Positions 42,634 through 52,957 are shown, counted from the first letter of the stretch. The stretch: DNA of 64,000 nt from DATLSM01 sp963722965 (GCA_963722965.1 CAVROX010000007.1:225664-289663); one strand, 5' to 3'. Program-made: numbers and translations. The notes: generated from the letters alone by a model not told the origin.

Positions 42634-45600
42634 GTGGAGACGATGGTCACCGATGCACGAGCAGCGATAGGGGTGCCGCCGACGAGGCCAACCCGGGAGC
42701 GGCGCGTCTCGGCTCCCCGCGCCGTTCTGGCGGTCGCGGTGCTGGGGACATTCATGGCCTTCGTCGACGCGACGATCGTCAACATCGCCGTGCCGAACAT
42801 CGCCCAGGACTTCGGCAAGCCACTATCGAGTGTCTCGTGGGTGCTGAACGCCTACAACATCGTGTTCGCGGCTTTTCTGGTCGGCGGCGGTCAGCTCGCC
42901 GACCTGCTCGGCCGCCGGCGCGTCTTCGGGATCGCGATCGGGCTGTTCACGGCGGCCTCTGCGCTCTGCGCCGTGGCACCCACGATCGGCCTGCTGATCG
43001 CGGCGCGCGCGCTGCAGGCGATCGGCGCCGCGGCGTTAGTGCCCAGCTCGCTTGCAATCGTGCTCGAGGCTCACCGGGAGAGCGAGCGCACACACGCAGT
43101 GGCGCTGTGGTCGGCGGTCGCGGCACTGGCGGCCGGCATCGGCCCACCGCTCGGCGGTCTTTTGATCACCGCCTCCAGCTGGCGGCTCGTGTTCCTCGTC
43201 AATATCCCTGTCGGCCTCGCCGCTCTCGCCTTGACGCGGCGCGTGATCGTCGAGAGTCGCTCCCCCGGCCGCCGCCGCCTGCCTGACCTGCTTGGAGCCC
43301 TGGTCCTGAGCGCCGCGATCGCGCTTCTGGTGCTGGCAGTCGTCAAGGGCCAGGAATGGGGGTGGGGCAGCGCCCGGACGATCGCCGGGTTCGTGGCAGC
43401 GTTTGCGCTCGGCGCCTACTTCCTGCTTCGCTCCGGGCGCCGACGGGTGCCTGTTGTCGACCCCTCGCTGCTCAAAGTGCACTCCTTTGCGCTCTCCAAC
43501 GCCGTGACGATCGTGATGGCAAGCGGCTTTTACGCCTACACCCTGTGCAACGTCTTGTTCCTGACGACGGTCTGGCGCTACTCGATCCTCACCGCCGGCC
43601 TCGCGCTGACCCCGGGCCCGTTCACCGCGATGGCAGTCGCAGGACCGGCCAGCCGCCTTGTCGAGCGCTACGGCCACCGCCTGGTGCTTATCCCCGGTGC
43701 GCTCGTTTGGGCCGGCGGGATGGCCTACTTCGCCACTCGCCTCGGTGTTCGCGCCGACTTCCTCGGCGAGTGGCTGCCGGGGATGCTGATCCTCGGCGTG
43801 GGAGCCGGCCTTGCCTTCCCGACGCTGAGTGGCGCCGCGGTGCGTTCCGTGCCGGGCCCGCGCTTTGCCATCGCCACTTCGCTCAACTCGGTGGCACGCC
43901 AACTTGGCGCTGCGCTCGGGGTCGCTGTGCTGGTTGCGATCCTCGGCACCCCCTCGCCGCTGGAGGCGCTGCACGCATTCGAGCACGGCTGGTGGTTTGC
44001 CAGCGGCTGCTTCCTGACCGGCGCCATTGCATGCCTCGGTCTGCACGTCGCTCGCCCCGGCGCAGCTGCCGGAGCCCAGCTGCTACCAGCGCGCGGCAGC
44101 AGCTCGGGATCCAGCGGCGCGACCTCCACTCTTTCTGACCTGCCGAGTCTCGCCGACAGTGACGAGCAGCCGCTTGAGGTCGTGCCGCAAAGCCTGTCTG
44201 ACTTCCTTCGCGGTGTGGCGTTGTTCGCGGAGCTGGAGCCGGCGCTCCTTGACCGTGTCACCTCCCTTGCAGAGCCAGTCAGGCTGGCGCGCGGCGAGTG
44301 GCTTTTTCACGGCGGTGAGGAGCCCGATGCCGTGTACGCGCTGCGACTCGGGCAGCTGGAGGTGATCAACGAGCGAGGCGACGCAGAGGGTGGGCCGCTG
44401 ACGTTGAACACGCTGACGCGCGGTACCGTGCTCAGCGAGCTCGCGCTGCTCAACGGTTCGCGCCGCAGCGCCTCGGTGAGGGCCCTGCGCGACAGCGAGC
44501 TGGTCCGGGTGCCAAAGGCGGCGTTTGATCGGCTGCTGGGTTCAGAGCCCGCGCTGGCCCTGGCGCTGACGCGGGCGCTCAGCACGCAGCTACAGGCCAG
44601 CCGCGCGATCACCGCCACACGCAGGGAGGCGGTCCCGGTGACGATTGCGCTACGCGCGCTGGATCCATCGCTTCCCCTGCTCGACCTCGCCGATGGACTC
44701 AGTCGTGAGCTTTGCGCGCATGGCAGCGTTGCGGTGCTCTATCGCGCCGCTGGCGCCTCGCCCCAGCCGCAGTCGCCCGACTGCCCCGACAGCGTGGCCC
44801 ACGCCGGCGACCCCGCGCAGTTCGCGCCGCTCATCGAGCGCTGCGAGCGCGATCACGACCGCGTCGTGATGGTCTGCGATTTCGAAGCCGAGAGCGAGTG
44901 GACCCGCTTTTGCCTCTCTCGCGCTGATCGTGTTCTAGCACTCGCCTCCGCTGAGTTCCCGCCAGATGAGGGCTCCTCGGTGGCGCCCAGTGAACCGCGT
45001 GCAGACCTCGAGCGACTGCGCGGCTGCGACCTGTTCCTCTATCGCGCCCAGCCGGTCGCAGTCGGCCGAGGCGGATGGGTCGCCGCGATTGCGCCACGCT
45101 CGATATACGCGGTGGGCGGGGGGGCGGGAGAGCGTGCCGATCTGGCGCGAGTGGCGCGGGGGCTGGCTGGAAACGCGGTCGGCGTGGTGCTAAGCGGCGG
45201 CGGTGCCCGGGCATTTGCACACCTTGGCGCGCTCGACGTGCTGCTCGACGCGGGCCTGTGCGTCGATCGTGTCGCCGGGGTGAGCATGGGCGCCTTCATC
45301 GGCGGCCTGCTGGCGTGCGGTCGCGACGCCGCCCAGATCGACGCCTGCTGCTATGAGGAGTGGGTAAGGCGCAACCCGATCAACGACTACACATTTCCAC
45401 GCTCCTCGCTGATCAAGGGGCAGAAGGCCGAAGTGATGCTGGAGCGGACGTTTGGCGAGGCACGGGGCGAGCTGCTATCGCGCAGTTTCTACTGCGCCAG
45501 CGTCGACCTGCGCGCTGCCCAGCTCGTGATTGATCGCGATGGCTCGCTGGCCGAGGCGGTCGCCTCCAGCATGGCGCTGCCGCTGATCGGCCCGCCACAT

Positions 45601-46065
45601 CGGCGGGACGGGAGCCTTCGAATCGACGGCTCGCTTTTGGACAACCTGCCGCTCGAGCCGATGGCGCAGGCGGGGGAGGGTCCGATCCTGGTGATCGACA
45701 TCAAAGGCGGGGAGGGCCCCCGACCGGCGGCGGGAGCGCCCCTGGCCCTTGGGTCAGGCGAGCCCGTCGCTTCGAGCGATCCGACTGCGCACCGCTCGCG
45801 CCGGCTGCCAGCACTGCCCGAGACGATGGGGCGGATCGCGCTGCTCTCAAGCGCCAATACCGGGGAATCGGCTCGTCGCTATGCCGACCTGACGATCTCC
45901 TGTCGCGTCCCGGGCGTGGGCCTGCTCGAGTTTCACCAGATCGACCAGGCGCGCGAAGCGGGCCGTCTCGCCGCGCTGGCGGAGTTAGAGGATGCGCCGG
46001 AGTGGCTGACCGGCGGCTCCGGCGTCCGAACAGGCGCCCCGCGGCGGAGCGTAATCAAGGTCTGA
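42634..46065 (+). CDS. MFS transporter / cyclic-nucleotide-binding / patatin phospholipase fusion
   Basis: 1143 residues, GTG 42634 or ATG 42643. Residues ~28-475 are an MFS drug/H+ antiporter of DHA2 type: VLGTFMAFVDATIVNIAVPNI, LADLLGRRRVF (motif A), ALQAIGAAALVPSSLA, GIGPPLGGLL (motif C). A Ser-rich linker leads to a cNMP-binding domain (~520-645: FAELEPALLDRVTSLAEPVRLARGEWLFHGGEEPDAVYALRLGQLEVI, GTVLSELALLNGSRRSASVRA). After a linker, the patatin domain has SGGGARAFAHLG (oxyanion, ~852), GVSMG (nucleophile Ser, ~885) and RIDGSLLDNLP (catalytic Asp). To my memory M. tuberculosis Rv3239c has this architecture. Lipid hydrolysis gated by a cyclic nucleotide and coupled to export is an inference. 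Confidence 0.92.
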   Translation: METMVTDARAAIGVPPTRPTRERRVSAPRAVLAVAVLGTFMAFVDATIVNIAVPNIAQDFGKPLSSVSWVLNAYNIVFAAFLVGGGQLADLLGRRRVFGIAIGLFTAASALCAVAPTIGLLIAARALQAIGAAALVPSSLAIVLEAHRESERTHAVALWSAVAALAAGIGPPLGGLLITASSWRLVFLVNIPVGLAALALTRRVIVESRSPGRRRLPDLLGALVLSAAIALLVLAVVKGQEWGWGSARTIAGFVAAFALGAYFLLRSGRRRVPVVDPSLLKVHSFALSNAVTIVMASGFYAYTLCNVLFLTTVWRYSILTAGLALTPGPFTAMAVAGPASRLVERYGHRLVLIPGALVWAGGMAYFATRLGVRADFLGEWLPGMLILGVGAGLAFPTLSGAAVRSVPGPRFAIATSLNSVARQLGAALGVAVLVAILGTPSPLEALHAFEHGWWFASGCFLTGAIACLGLHVARPGAAAGAQLLPARGSSSGSSGATSTLSDLPSLADSDEQPLEVVPQSLSDFLRGVALFAELEPALLDRVTSLAEPVRLARGEWLFHGGEEPDAVYALRLGQLEVINERGDAEGGPLTLNTLTRGTVLSELALLNGSRRSASVRALRDSELVRVPKAAFDRLLGSEPALALALTRALSTQLQASRAITATRREAVPVTIALRALDPSLPLLDLADGLSRELCAHGSVAVLYRAAGASPQPQSPDCPDSVAHAGDPAQFAPLIERCERDHDRVVMVCDFEAESEWTRFCLSRADRVLALASAEFPPDEGSSVAPSEPRADLERLRGCDLFLYRAQPVAVGRGGWVAAIAPRSIYAVGGGAGERADLARVARGLAGNAVGVVLSGGGARAFAHLGALDVLLDAGLCVDRVAGVSMGAFIGGLLACGRDAAQIDACCYEEWVRRNPINDYTFPRSSLIKGQKAEVMLERTFGEARGELLSRSFYCASVDLRAAQLVIDRDGSLAEAVASSMALPLIGPPHRRDGSLRIDGSLLDNLPLEPMAQAGEGPILVIDIKGGEGPRPAAGAPLALGSGEPVASSDPTAHRSRRLPALPETMGRIALLSSANTGESARRYADLTISCRVPGVGLLEFHQIDQAREAGRLAALAELEDAPEWLTGGSGVRTGAPRRSVIKV

Positions 46066-46088
46066 GCCGCAGGCGCGACGCTGCTCGG

Positions 46089-49000
46089 CTAAAAACCCGA
46101 CTTGGCCAGGTATTGCTTGCCGGCCTTCACCAGCACGTGCTTGTGGTTGACGAAGTTGGTGACCGCGACCTCGTCGCGAGTGACCTTGATCAGCGTCCCA
46201 TCGCAAAGGTCGGCGGTTAGCCATTCGGTGCCCTGCACCGCGCCGGCGGCGTAGTTGCCACGCGTCGAGAACCTGCCGTGCGCGTTGGTCCACAGTTTGC
46301 GCACCGTATGCTTGCGGGAAGCGGAGGCGCGGGCGCTTGGACCGCGGGCAGCCTTGTGTACGCGCTCGCGCGCGGTCGGACAGACCGAGAAGTTACCGCC
46401 CGTCAGCGTTGCGACCACCGTGCCATTGGGATCTTGGGTCAACTTGAAGCGCCCGCCGAAGTATTCCCCGGTCTCAGTGGTGCCATTCGGCTCGGTTGCG
46501 GTGACGCTGACCCTGCCGTGCGTGGCGTCGATGATCGTGCCGAAGGGGACCTGCGTCAGGGTCGCTAGTGACACGAATGTTTTGGAGCCAGGAAGCTCGA
46601 CCATTACGACGCCTTCGACCGGGGCGAGATTGGCTGTCTTCGCCAGCTGCGGATTGCTGATCGGTGTCACTTGGATGACCAGATTGAACATCGCTTTGAC
46701 TTCCTTCGCCGCGGTCATCGCCACTTCGCATTCGTTGGAGCCATTGACCGCGGTGCAGCCGCTCCAGCTGACAGCGGTGCTTTTCGCGCCCGGGGTCCCG
46801 GTCAGCTTGACCAGGGTGCCTTCTTCGAAGCCAGCCTGGCAGGTCGAGCCGCAGTTGATTCCCGGCGGAGAGCTGGTGACCGTGCCGGTGCCGGCCCCTT
46901 CCTTGATGACTTTGAGAAGTTGTTCGGGGGGACGACCACATTGCACCCCCAGCTGAACGCGCTGTTGACTTCGGTAGGATAGGCGTACACGGTGTGACCG
47001 AGGTTGCCTTCTTCGCAGGCAGATTGCATGCTCAGCGAACCACTGCTGTTGGAGATCGCTGTTTCCGTGCCGTCTTGCGCGGCGCATGCCCAGTTCTCGT
47101 AGGCAAAGCCGTTGCCACCCACAGTTTCGCGCTGCAGGACGACGTTGGTGAAGCCATGCGCTTCGCAGTAGCCCTGCAGGAACAGCCCGGCGCTTGGCGC
47201 GGGGGCGGGCGTCCCGTTCACGTAAGTGAAACTGCTGGCGGGACCGGCGGGCGAGGAGCCGTGTGTGGTTTCCACGGTGACTTCGACTGTGCCACTGCCG
47301 GGCGGGCTGGTGGCGCTGATCGATTCTTCGCTTTCGTTGACGGCGAAGCCCTGAGCCGGAGTCGAGCCAAACCGCACTCCGGTCACTTCGTCCAGCCGCA
47401 GACCGGCGATCGTGACTTCGCTCCCGCCCGCTTGGTCGCCGATCGCCGGCGCCACGCCGAGCACTTCGGGACTATCGCTGTAGGTGAAGTCGTCGCTGGC
47501 GCCTTCTGCGGATTTCCCCGCTTCGTTTTCGACCGTCACGTGCACTGTGCCTTCTGCGTGCGCGGGCGTTTTGGCAAGGATTGTCTTGCCCGAGCTAATT
47601 GTCGTTTCGCTCGCTTCTGTGCCGCCAAATCTTACGGTCATCGGGGCGAGGTCTTCGGAGAAGCCGAAGCCTTTGATTCGCACGGTGTCGCCGCCGGCCG
47701 TCGAGCCACTCCGCACGTTGACACTGGTGACGGTCGGCGTGATCGTGCGCGCCAACTCGACGATCGATCCGGCGCTCTGCCCGGCGACGTATAGGTTGGT
47801 GCCATCTGGTGATACGGCGAGACGCCGGGCTTCAGCGAGCCCGAGCAGATTATTATGCGTGCCGCAGCCGCTTGGGTCGGAGGTGATGCATTCAAAGCCG
47901 GTAAGCGGCGTGAGCGCTCCTTCGAGGCCGCGCGAGAACGCCGCCACACCGTTTTCGGCGGCGCTGGCGACATAGACGTCTTCGCCATGTGGGCTGATTG
48001 CCACTCCCCGCGTATCTCCGACCGAGCTGACGGTGGTGCAGCCAGCGATGGTTTCCGTGGTGACGCAGTTATCTGGACCGGCTAGCTGTTCGAGTGCTCC
48101 GCTTGAGCTGCTTCGCTTCAACTCGACGAGGGCGTTCTTCGGCCCCGAGGTCGCGTAGACGTTCTCTCCGTCAGCACTGATCGCCAAATCCTCGGAGCCT
48201 TGTAGCGCGGTCACGGCCCTGCAACCGGCGATTGTTTCGCTCACGCAGCCTTCTTCTCCCGGAAGCTGTTCGAGCGCACCAGCTTCGCGCTTGAAGGCGA
48301 GGACTGCGCCTTGGCTGTTGCCGGCACCGGCCGCGACGTAGACGTTCTTACCGTCGGGGCTGACGACGATTCCGATCGGTTCGAGCATTCCGTTGACCGT
48401 GTTGATTGGGCAGCCGCTGCTAGCGCCACCGATACATTCCTGACCGGCGATCGGGGTGAGCACCCCTGGCGGCCCGCCTTCGGGGAAGCCGCGTGAGAAC
48501 TCGGCGATCGCTTCGCCTTGGACCGCCGTCACGTAGACGTTTTCCCCGTCGGGACTGACCGTCACGCCGTATGGTTCGTTTAGCCCCTTTGCTTCCTTGA
48601 TTTCGCATTCGCCGCCGGATTCTTCGCTGATACATGCCTTGCCACCGTTCATCGGCGTCAACAGGCCGGTTTCTTCGTTGCGTTCAAGCTCGACCACAGC
48701 GTGCTTTTCAGTGCCCGTCACGTATACGTTCTTGCCGTCCGGGCTCACGGCTAATGAGGAGGGATGGCCGAGGTCAGGGACTTCTTTGAGGACGTTTTCG
48801 CCAGCGCAGTTGTCGGTGCCGGCCGTTAGGCAGCCGATCACCTTCAGATGGCCGTTGGCCGGTTCGCGCGCGTACTCCACCAGATCGCCGTTGATCGCGA
48901 CCGAGTAGGCGTTGCGCCCGTCGGGGCTGAGCTGGATCTGAAAGGCGTCGTGCGTCCCTTCCTCCACGCGCGTCCCGCATGCGTTGCCTTCGGAGAGTTC

Positions 49001-49174
49001 GGCTTCTTCGCCGACGCAGTTCGCTTCGCCGCTCAGCTGCGAGAGGGCGCCGCTGGTTACGCTCGCGTCGGCGCTGGCGGGAAGCGTTGCGAATGAGCCA
49101 ACAATGGCGGCGCTCACCAGTAGTGCGGAGAGCACGACCGGGTGCCGCGTGCACCGCGCCCCGCGACCCCCCAT
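46089..49174 (-). pseudogene. Secreted beta-propeller/IPT protein, split by one frameshift
   Basis: ATG at 49174 (or 49195) gives a signal peptide (VVLSALLVSAAIVGSFATLPASADA), then a lactonase-like propeller with repeats such as SSLAVSPDGKNVYVTGTE and YGVTVSPDGENVYVTAVQ, two IPT domains (PTVTSVNVRSGSTAGGDTVRIKGFGFS; PEVLGVAPAIGDQAGGSEVTIAGL), and a segment ending VVVPPN. The other frame resumes with EQLLKVIKEGAGTGTVTSSP, a Cys-paired InlB/Bacuni-type repeat, and a FecR-like end (RFSTRGNYAAGAVQGTEWLTADLCDGTLIKVTRDEVAVTNF). One base added to the six-G run (46927-46932) rejoins the two. Codon use favours GAA over GAG, unlike neighbours, which hints at separate ancestry. If the base is an error this is an intact ~1030-residue protein. 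Confidence 0.75.
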
Positions 49175-49238
49175 GTTGCCCTCACCCGCTAGCATCAGTG
49201 CCTGTCGAGCCAGCGATTATGACAGCGGGCCAGACACG

Positions 49239-51080
49239 ATGAGCCGCGCCGCTCTGGTCCGCCGCAAGGCGCTGCTGCTGATGGCCGCCGCGCTGCTGGC
49301 GGCCGGCGTCGGTGTCGCCGCATATGCGACCAACGTCCTCCGCAGGTCCGAGCTGCAGTCGATCGACGCGCGGTTCTCGATACGTGGACGTCAGCCGACG
49401 CCAACGGGCGTCTCCTTGGTGGCGATCGATCCGGCGACTCTCGAACACATCAGAGAAGCGAACCCGAAAATCACCTACCCGTTTCCCCGACGCTACGACG
49501 CGAGGGTGATCGACAATCTGCGCCGAGCGGGGGCGAAGGCAATCGCGATCGACATCGAATTCCTCCACGAAACGGACGTCCGCGACGACAACGCGTTGAT
49601 CGAAGCTCTCGAGCGCGCCCACGGTAAGACCGTCCTTGCGACAGTCCAGATTGGCCGGGGGGGATCAACCCCCGTGCTGGGAGGGGAACCGCACCTAAGT
49701 GAAGTCGGAGCGAGGCCGGCCGAGGCGCGCCTGCTCACCGACCCCGATGGGGCCGTGCGGCGCTTCGCCTATGCCCAGGAAGGGCTGCGTAGCTTTCCCG
49801 TCGTCGCGGTCGAAGTGGCAACCCACCACCCAGTCAGCCCGTCGGTCTTCGGCGACGGAGCGCAGCCAATCGACTACGCAGGACCCCCGGGCGCGGTGAG
49901 GCGCCTCTCCTACTGGAACGTCCTGAAGAGCCGGTTCCCGGCAAGTGCCGTGCGCGGCAAGGTCGTGATTGTCGGAGCGACCGCCCCCATCCTCCAGGAT
50001 CTACACCCGACACCTACCAGCGGCATCATGCCCGGCCCCGAGATCTGGGCGAACGCCACCGCCACCCTGCTTGAGGGAGTACCCCTCAAGGACGCCCCCG
50101 GCTGGCTCAATGTCGGACTGATCGTCCTGCTCGGCGCGCTGACGCCGCTCAGCAGCCTGCGCATCCGCCCCTGGCGCGCGCTGTTCGACGCTCTGGCGGC
50201 AGCCGTTGCATTCACTGTTGCCATCCAGCTTGCCTTTAACTCAGGCCTGATCGTCAGCTTCGTCTACCCGTTGCTGGCGCTCACCGTCGGCACGCTCGGG
50301 ACGATCGCAATCCTTTACATGAGTGAGGCGATTGAGCGCGCGCGCACGCGCGACCTGTTCGCGCGCTTCGTGCCGGCCGACGTCGTCGAGGAGGTCCTCG
50401 CCAGCACGAACGAAAACCTGCGACTTGGCGGGGTGCAGCGCGACTGCACGGTCCTCTTCAGCGACCTGCGTGGCTTCACCTCCTTCTCGGAGACGCAGAC
50501 ACCGGAGAGGGTGATCGAAGTTGTCAACCATTATCTAAACGAGATGACCGAGGCGATCATGGCCGCCGGCGGCACGCTGATCGCCTACATGGGGGACGGG
50601 ATCATGGCCGTCTTCGGGGCGCCACTTGCCCAGGAGGACCACGCCGACCGGGCGCTGCGGGCAGCGCGGGAGATGCTCGGGCCACGCCTCGATCGCTTCA
50701 ACGACTGGTTGGCCGAGCAGGGCCACGATCACCGCTTCGCGATGGGCGTGGGGCTCAACAGCGGTCCGGTGATGGCCGGCAACGTCGGCGCCGAAGCCCG
50801 CGTGGAGTACACGGCGATCGGCGACACCACAAATACGGCGTCGCGACTTGAGAGCATGACCAAGGGCAGCGGCACGATGCTCTTCGTCTCACAGACCACG
50901 CGCGATCGGATGAAGTCGCCACCGGCGGATTTGCGGCGCTTTGACGAGCTGCAGATCAGGGGCAGGGAGGCGAGGCTCGTGGTCTGGACGCTTGACTCCT
51001 CGCTGGTAGGCTCCGGTCCCACCGGCTCGACGGACTCTCACACGCAAACGCCTGGCCAGTCGATCATCCCTCCCAAATAG
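49239..51080 (+). CDS. CHASE2-domain class III adenylate/guanylate cyclase
   Basis: 613 residues from ATG 49239. N-terminal helix LLLMAAALLAAGVGVAAYA; extracytoplasmic CHASE2 sensor (~35-275: VSLVAIDPATLEHI, DARVIDNLRRAGAKAIAIDIEFL, KVVIVGATAPILQDLHPTPTSGIMPGPEIWANA); three helices (~287-360); cyclase domain (~395-600) with CTVLFSDLRGFTSFSE (metal Asp), AYMGDGIMAVFGAP (second Asp), VGLNSGPVMAGNVGAE and VEYTAIGDTTNTASRLE (Asp for adenine recognition, Asn and Arg of the transition state). All key residues are present. It opens a tight operon: the next start is 12 bp away. Divergent from the propeller gene over 64 bp, so the promoters are shared space. Confidence 0.95.
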   Translation: MSRAALVRRKALLLMAAALLAAGVGVAAYATNVLRRSELQSIDARFSIRGRQPTPTGVSLVAIDPATLEHIREANPKITYPFPRRYDARVIDNLRRAGAKAIAIDIEFLHETDVRDDNALIEALERAHGKTVLATVQIGRGGSTPVLGGEPHLSEVGARPAEARLLTDPDGAVRRFAYAQEGLRSFPVVAVEVATHHPVSPSVFGDGAQPIDYAGPPGAVRRLSYWNVLKSRFPASAVRGKVVIVGATAPILQDLHPTPTSGIMPGPEIWANATATLLEGVPLKDAPGWLNVGLIVLLGALTPLSSLRIRPWRALFDALAAAVAFTVAIQLAFNSGLIVSFVYPLLALTVGTLGTIAILYMSEAIERARTRDLFARFVPADVVEEVLASTNENLRLGGVQRDCTVLFSDLRGFTSFSETQTPERVIEVVNHYLNEMTEAIMAAGGTLIAYMGDGIMAVFGAPLAQEDHADRALRAAREMLGPRLDRFNDWLAEQGHDHRFAMGVGLNSGPVMAGNVGAEARVEYTAIGDTTNTASRLESMTKGSGTMLFVSQTTRDRMKSPPADLRRFDELQIRGREARLVVWTLDSSLVGSGPTGSTDSHTQTPGQSIIPPK

Positions 51081-51091
51081 GAGACCCGCTG

Positions 51092-52111
51092 ATGCGCCAC
51101 AAGAGCTCGATCACCTCGCTGTCCTGGATTCCCTCTGAGGCAGTCGAGGGGAGCATGAAGATCCCCTTTGAGGCGGGCATGGCGCACTACGACCCGCCGC
51201 CGCCGGAGCAAATCGAGGACTTGGATCAGCTACGCGACGAGGACCGCTTTCGATTCGCAAATGTCCTGGAGGCATGGATCGAGACTGATGCCAAGCAAAA
51301 GATCAAGGACTTCGGCTACAGCGGCGGCGGGATGATGGGATCGACCACGGTCAAGCTCGGTCCGCTGGCGCGCACGTTTGAGGCGATCGGGTTGCCGACG
51401 ATCCAGCGCAAACCGCAGAAGGGCAGGGACTGGGTGCGCTTCACCCAGACGACCGGTGGGCGCACCGGTGTGCCCGCCCCCAGGCGCGTACGGCGAAAGC
51501 CATTCCTCCAGTGGCAGGCGCCGCTGGTTTGGACGACGCTGACCCTGACGCTCCACGCCGACGGCAGCGCCGAGGCCCGGATGGATGGATGCAGCCGCTT
51601 TCCCCGTCATTGGGTGTATGACGAGCAGGGGGCTCTATCCCACAAGTCGGGCCTTGCCGACTTCAAGGACTGGTACCGCAAGTCCTTCGGCAAACACACC
51701 CCCTGGGGGGACCAGGACTCCAAGGCTTTGGTGACGGCGGTGGAGAGCGCGCTGGAGCGCCGCCTCTCCGAGCAGGTGATGCGCGGCGGCCAGAGACCGA
51801 AGATCGGCAAGCTGAAGGCCGGCGAGACTCTCGTCCGCCAAGGCGAGCAGGGTGATCAGGTGTTCCTGCTGCTAGACGGGGTGCTGCGCGTCGAGCACGA
51901 CGGTGAGCGCTTGGCCGAGTACGGCCCGGGGGCGCTGCTGGGCGAGCGCGCGCACCTGGAGGGCGGCAAGCGCACCTCGACTCTGGTGGCCGTCACGCCC
52001 GCGCGGGTGGCCGCGGTGAAGGCCGACCAGCTCCGGCGCGGCGAGCTGCACGAGCTGGCCAAGGGGCACCGGCGCGAGCATGGGCGCGCCAAGAAACCCG
52101 CGCGGAAGTAG
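51092..52111 (+). CDS. Cyclic-nucleotide-binding protein
   Basis: 339 residues from ATG 51092 with GGAG upstream. The N-terminal ~230 residues are an uncharacterised domain (SLSWIPSEAVEGSMKIPFEAGMAHYDPPPPEQIEDLDQLRDEDRFRFANVLEAWIE, then WQAPLVWTTLTLTLHADGSAEARMDG). The C-terminal ~236-325 is a Crp-type cNMP-binding fold: LKAGETLVRQGEQGDQVFLLLDGVLRVEHDGERLAEYGPGALLGERAHLEGGKRTSTLVAVTPARVAAV, with the phosphate cassette motif GERAHLEGGKRTSTL. No DNA-binding helix-turn-helix follows, so it is not a transcription factor. It is the most probable receiver of the cyclase product. Confidence 0.9.
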   Translation: MRHKSSITSLSWIPSEAVEGSMKIPFEAGMAHYDPPPPEQIEDLDQLRDEDRFRFANVLEAWIETDAKQKIKDFGYSGGGMMGSTTVKLGPLARTFEAIGLPTIQRKPQKGRDWVRFTQTTGGRTGVPAPRRVRRKPFLQWQAPLVWTTLTLTLHADGSAEARMDGCSRFPRHWVYDEQGALSHKSGLADFKDWYRKSFGKHTPWGDQDSKALVTAVESALERRLSEQVMRGGQRPKIGKLKAGETLVRQGEQGDQVFLLLDGVLRVEHDGERLAEYGPGALLGERAHLEGGKRTSTLVAVTPARVAAVKADQLRRGELHELAKGHRREHGRAKKPARK

Positions 52112-52114
52112 GTC

Positions 52115-52957
52115 GTGCGCGTATACCTCTGCGGAGTACGCGGCTCGACCCCGGCGCCGGGCCCGGACTTCCTCTGCTACGGCGGCCACACACCCTGCAT
52201 CGCGATCGCCCGCGATGAGGAGGAGCGACCCTCGCTGATCCTCGATGCCGGCACGGGCATTCGGGAAGCGACAGCGCTGATGGGCGGCGAGGCATTCCAG
52301 GGCACGATATTGCTCACCCACCTGCACTGGGATCACGTGCAGGGCCTTCCTTTCTTTGCCGCCGGCGACGATGAGCGAGCGAGCGGAGTCCTCATATTGC
52401 CCGTCCAAGAAGACGGCGCTGGCGCCGAGGCGGTGCTGGAGCGGGCTATGTCTCCGCCCCATTTCCCGATGACGCCAAGCCAGCTGCGCGGCTCGTGGCG
52501 CTTTGACAGCCTGGACGAGGGCGCGCTGCAGCTTGAGGGTCTAACAGTGCTGGCTCGAGAAATTCCACACAAGGGCGGGCGCACCTACGGATATCGGATC
52601 AGCGACGGACACTCCGCCTTCGCTTACATGCCCGATCATTGCCCGACCGTGCTTGGCCCCGGTGAGGATGGCTATGGCGCTTATCACGAGGCGGCGATCG
52701 AACTAGCCGCCGGGGTGGATGCGCTCGTGCACGATGCCCAGCTGCTCGGAGCGGCCGAGCTCGCGAGCGAATCCCGCTTCGGGCACGCCGCCGCCGACTA
52801 CGCGGTCGCCCTTGGACGCCGGGCGAGCGCGCGCCGCACAGTGCTCTTTCACCACCGCCCCGACCGGACCGATGCACAGCTCGATGAGCTTGCGGCTTCC
52901 TTTGCTGACGCCGAGGACGTGGCCGTCGCGGTCCAGGGGGAGGTGCAAGAGCTGTGA
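52115..52957 (+). CDS. Metallo-beta-lactamase-fold hydrolase
   Basis: 280 residues from GTG 52115, three bases after the previous stop. The fold is marked by MRVYLCGVRGSTPAPG, LILDAGTGI, LLTHLHWDHVQGLPFF (HxHxDH metal motif, ~68-77), AYMPDHCPT and DALVHDAQLL (Asp/His), FGHAAADYAVAL and VLFHHRPDRTDAQLDELA. All dinuclear zinc ligands appear present. In this position it may be a cyclic-nucleotide phosphodiesterase (class II-like or RNase Z-like architecture), but lactonase or another esterase activity is equally allowed by sequence. Confidence 0.88.
   Translation: MRVYLCGVRGSTPAPGPDFLCYGGHTPCIAIARDEEERPSLILDAGTGIREATALMGGEAFQGTILLTHLHWDHVQGLPFFAAGDDERASGVLILPVQEDGAGAEAVLERAMSPPHFPMTPSQLRGSWRFDSLDEGALQLEGLTVLAREIPHKGGRTYGYRISDGHSAFAYMPDHCPTVLGPGEDGYGAYHEAAIELAAGVDALVHDAQLLGAAELASESRFGHAAADYAVALGRRASARRTVLFHHRPDRTDAQLDELAASFADAEDVAVAVQGEVQEL

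Noticed and set aside
43036..44046. 336-residue minus-strand frame under the MFS fusion
   Set aside because: Shadow of the transporter domain, low-complexity charged composition and no family resemblance.
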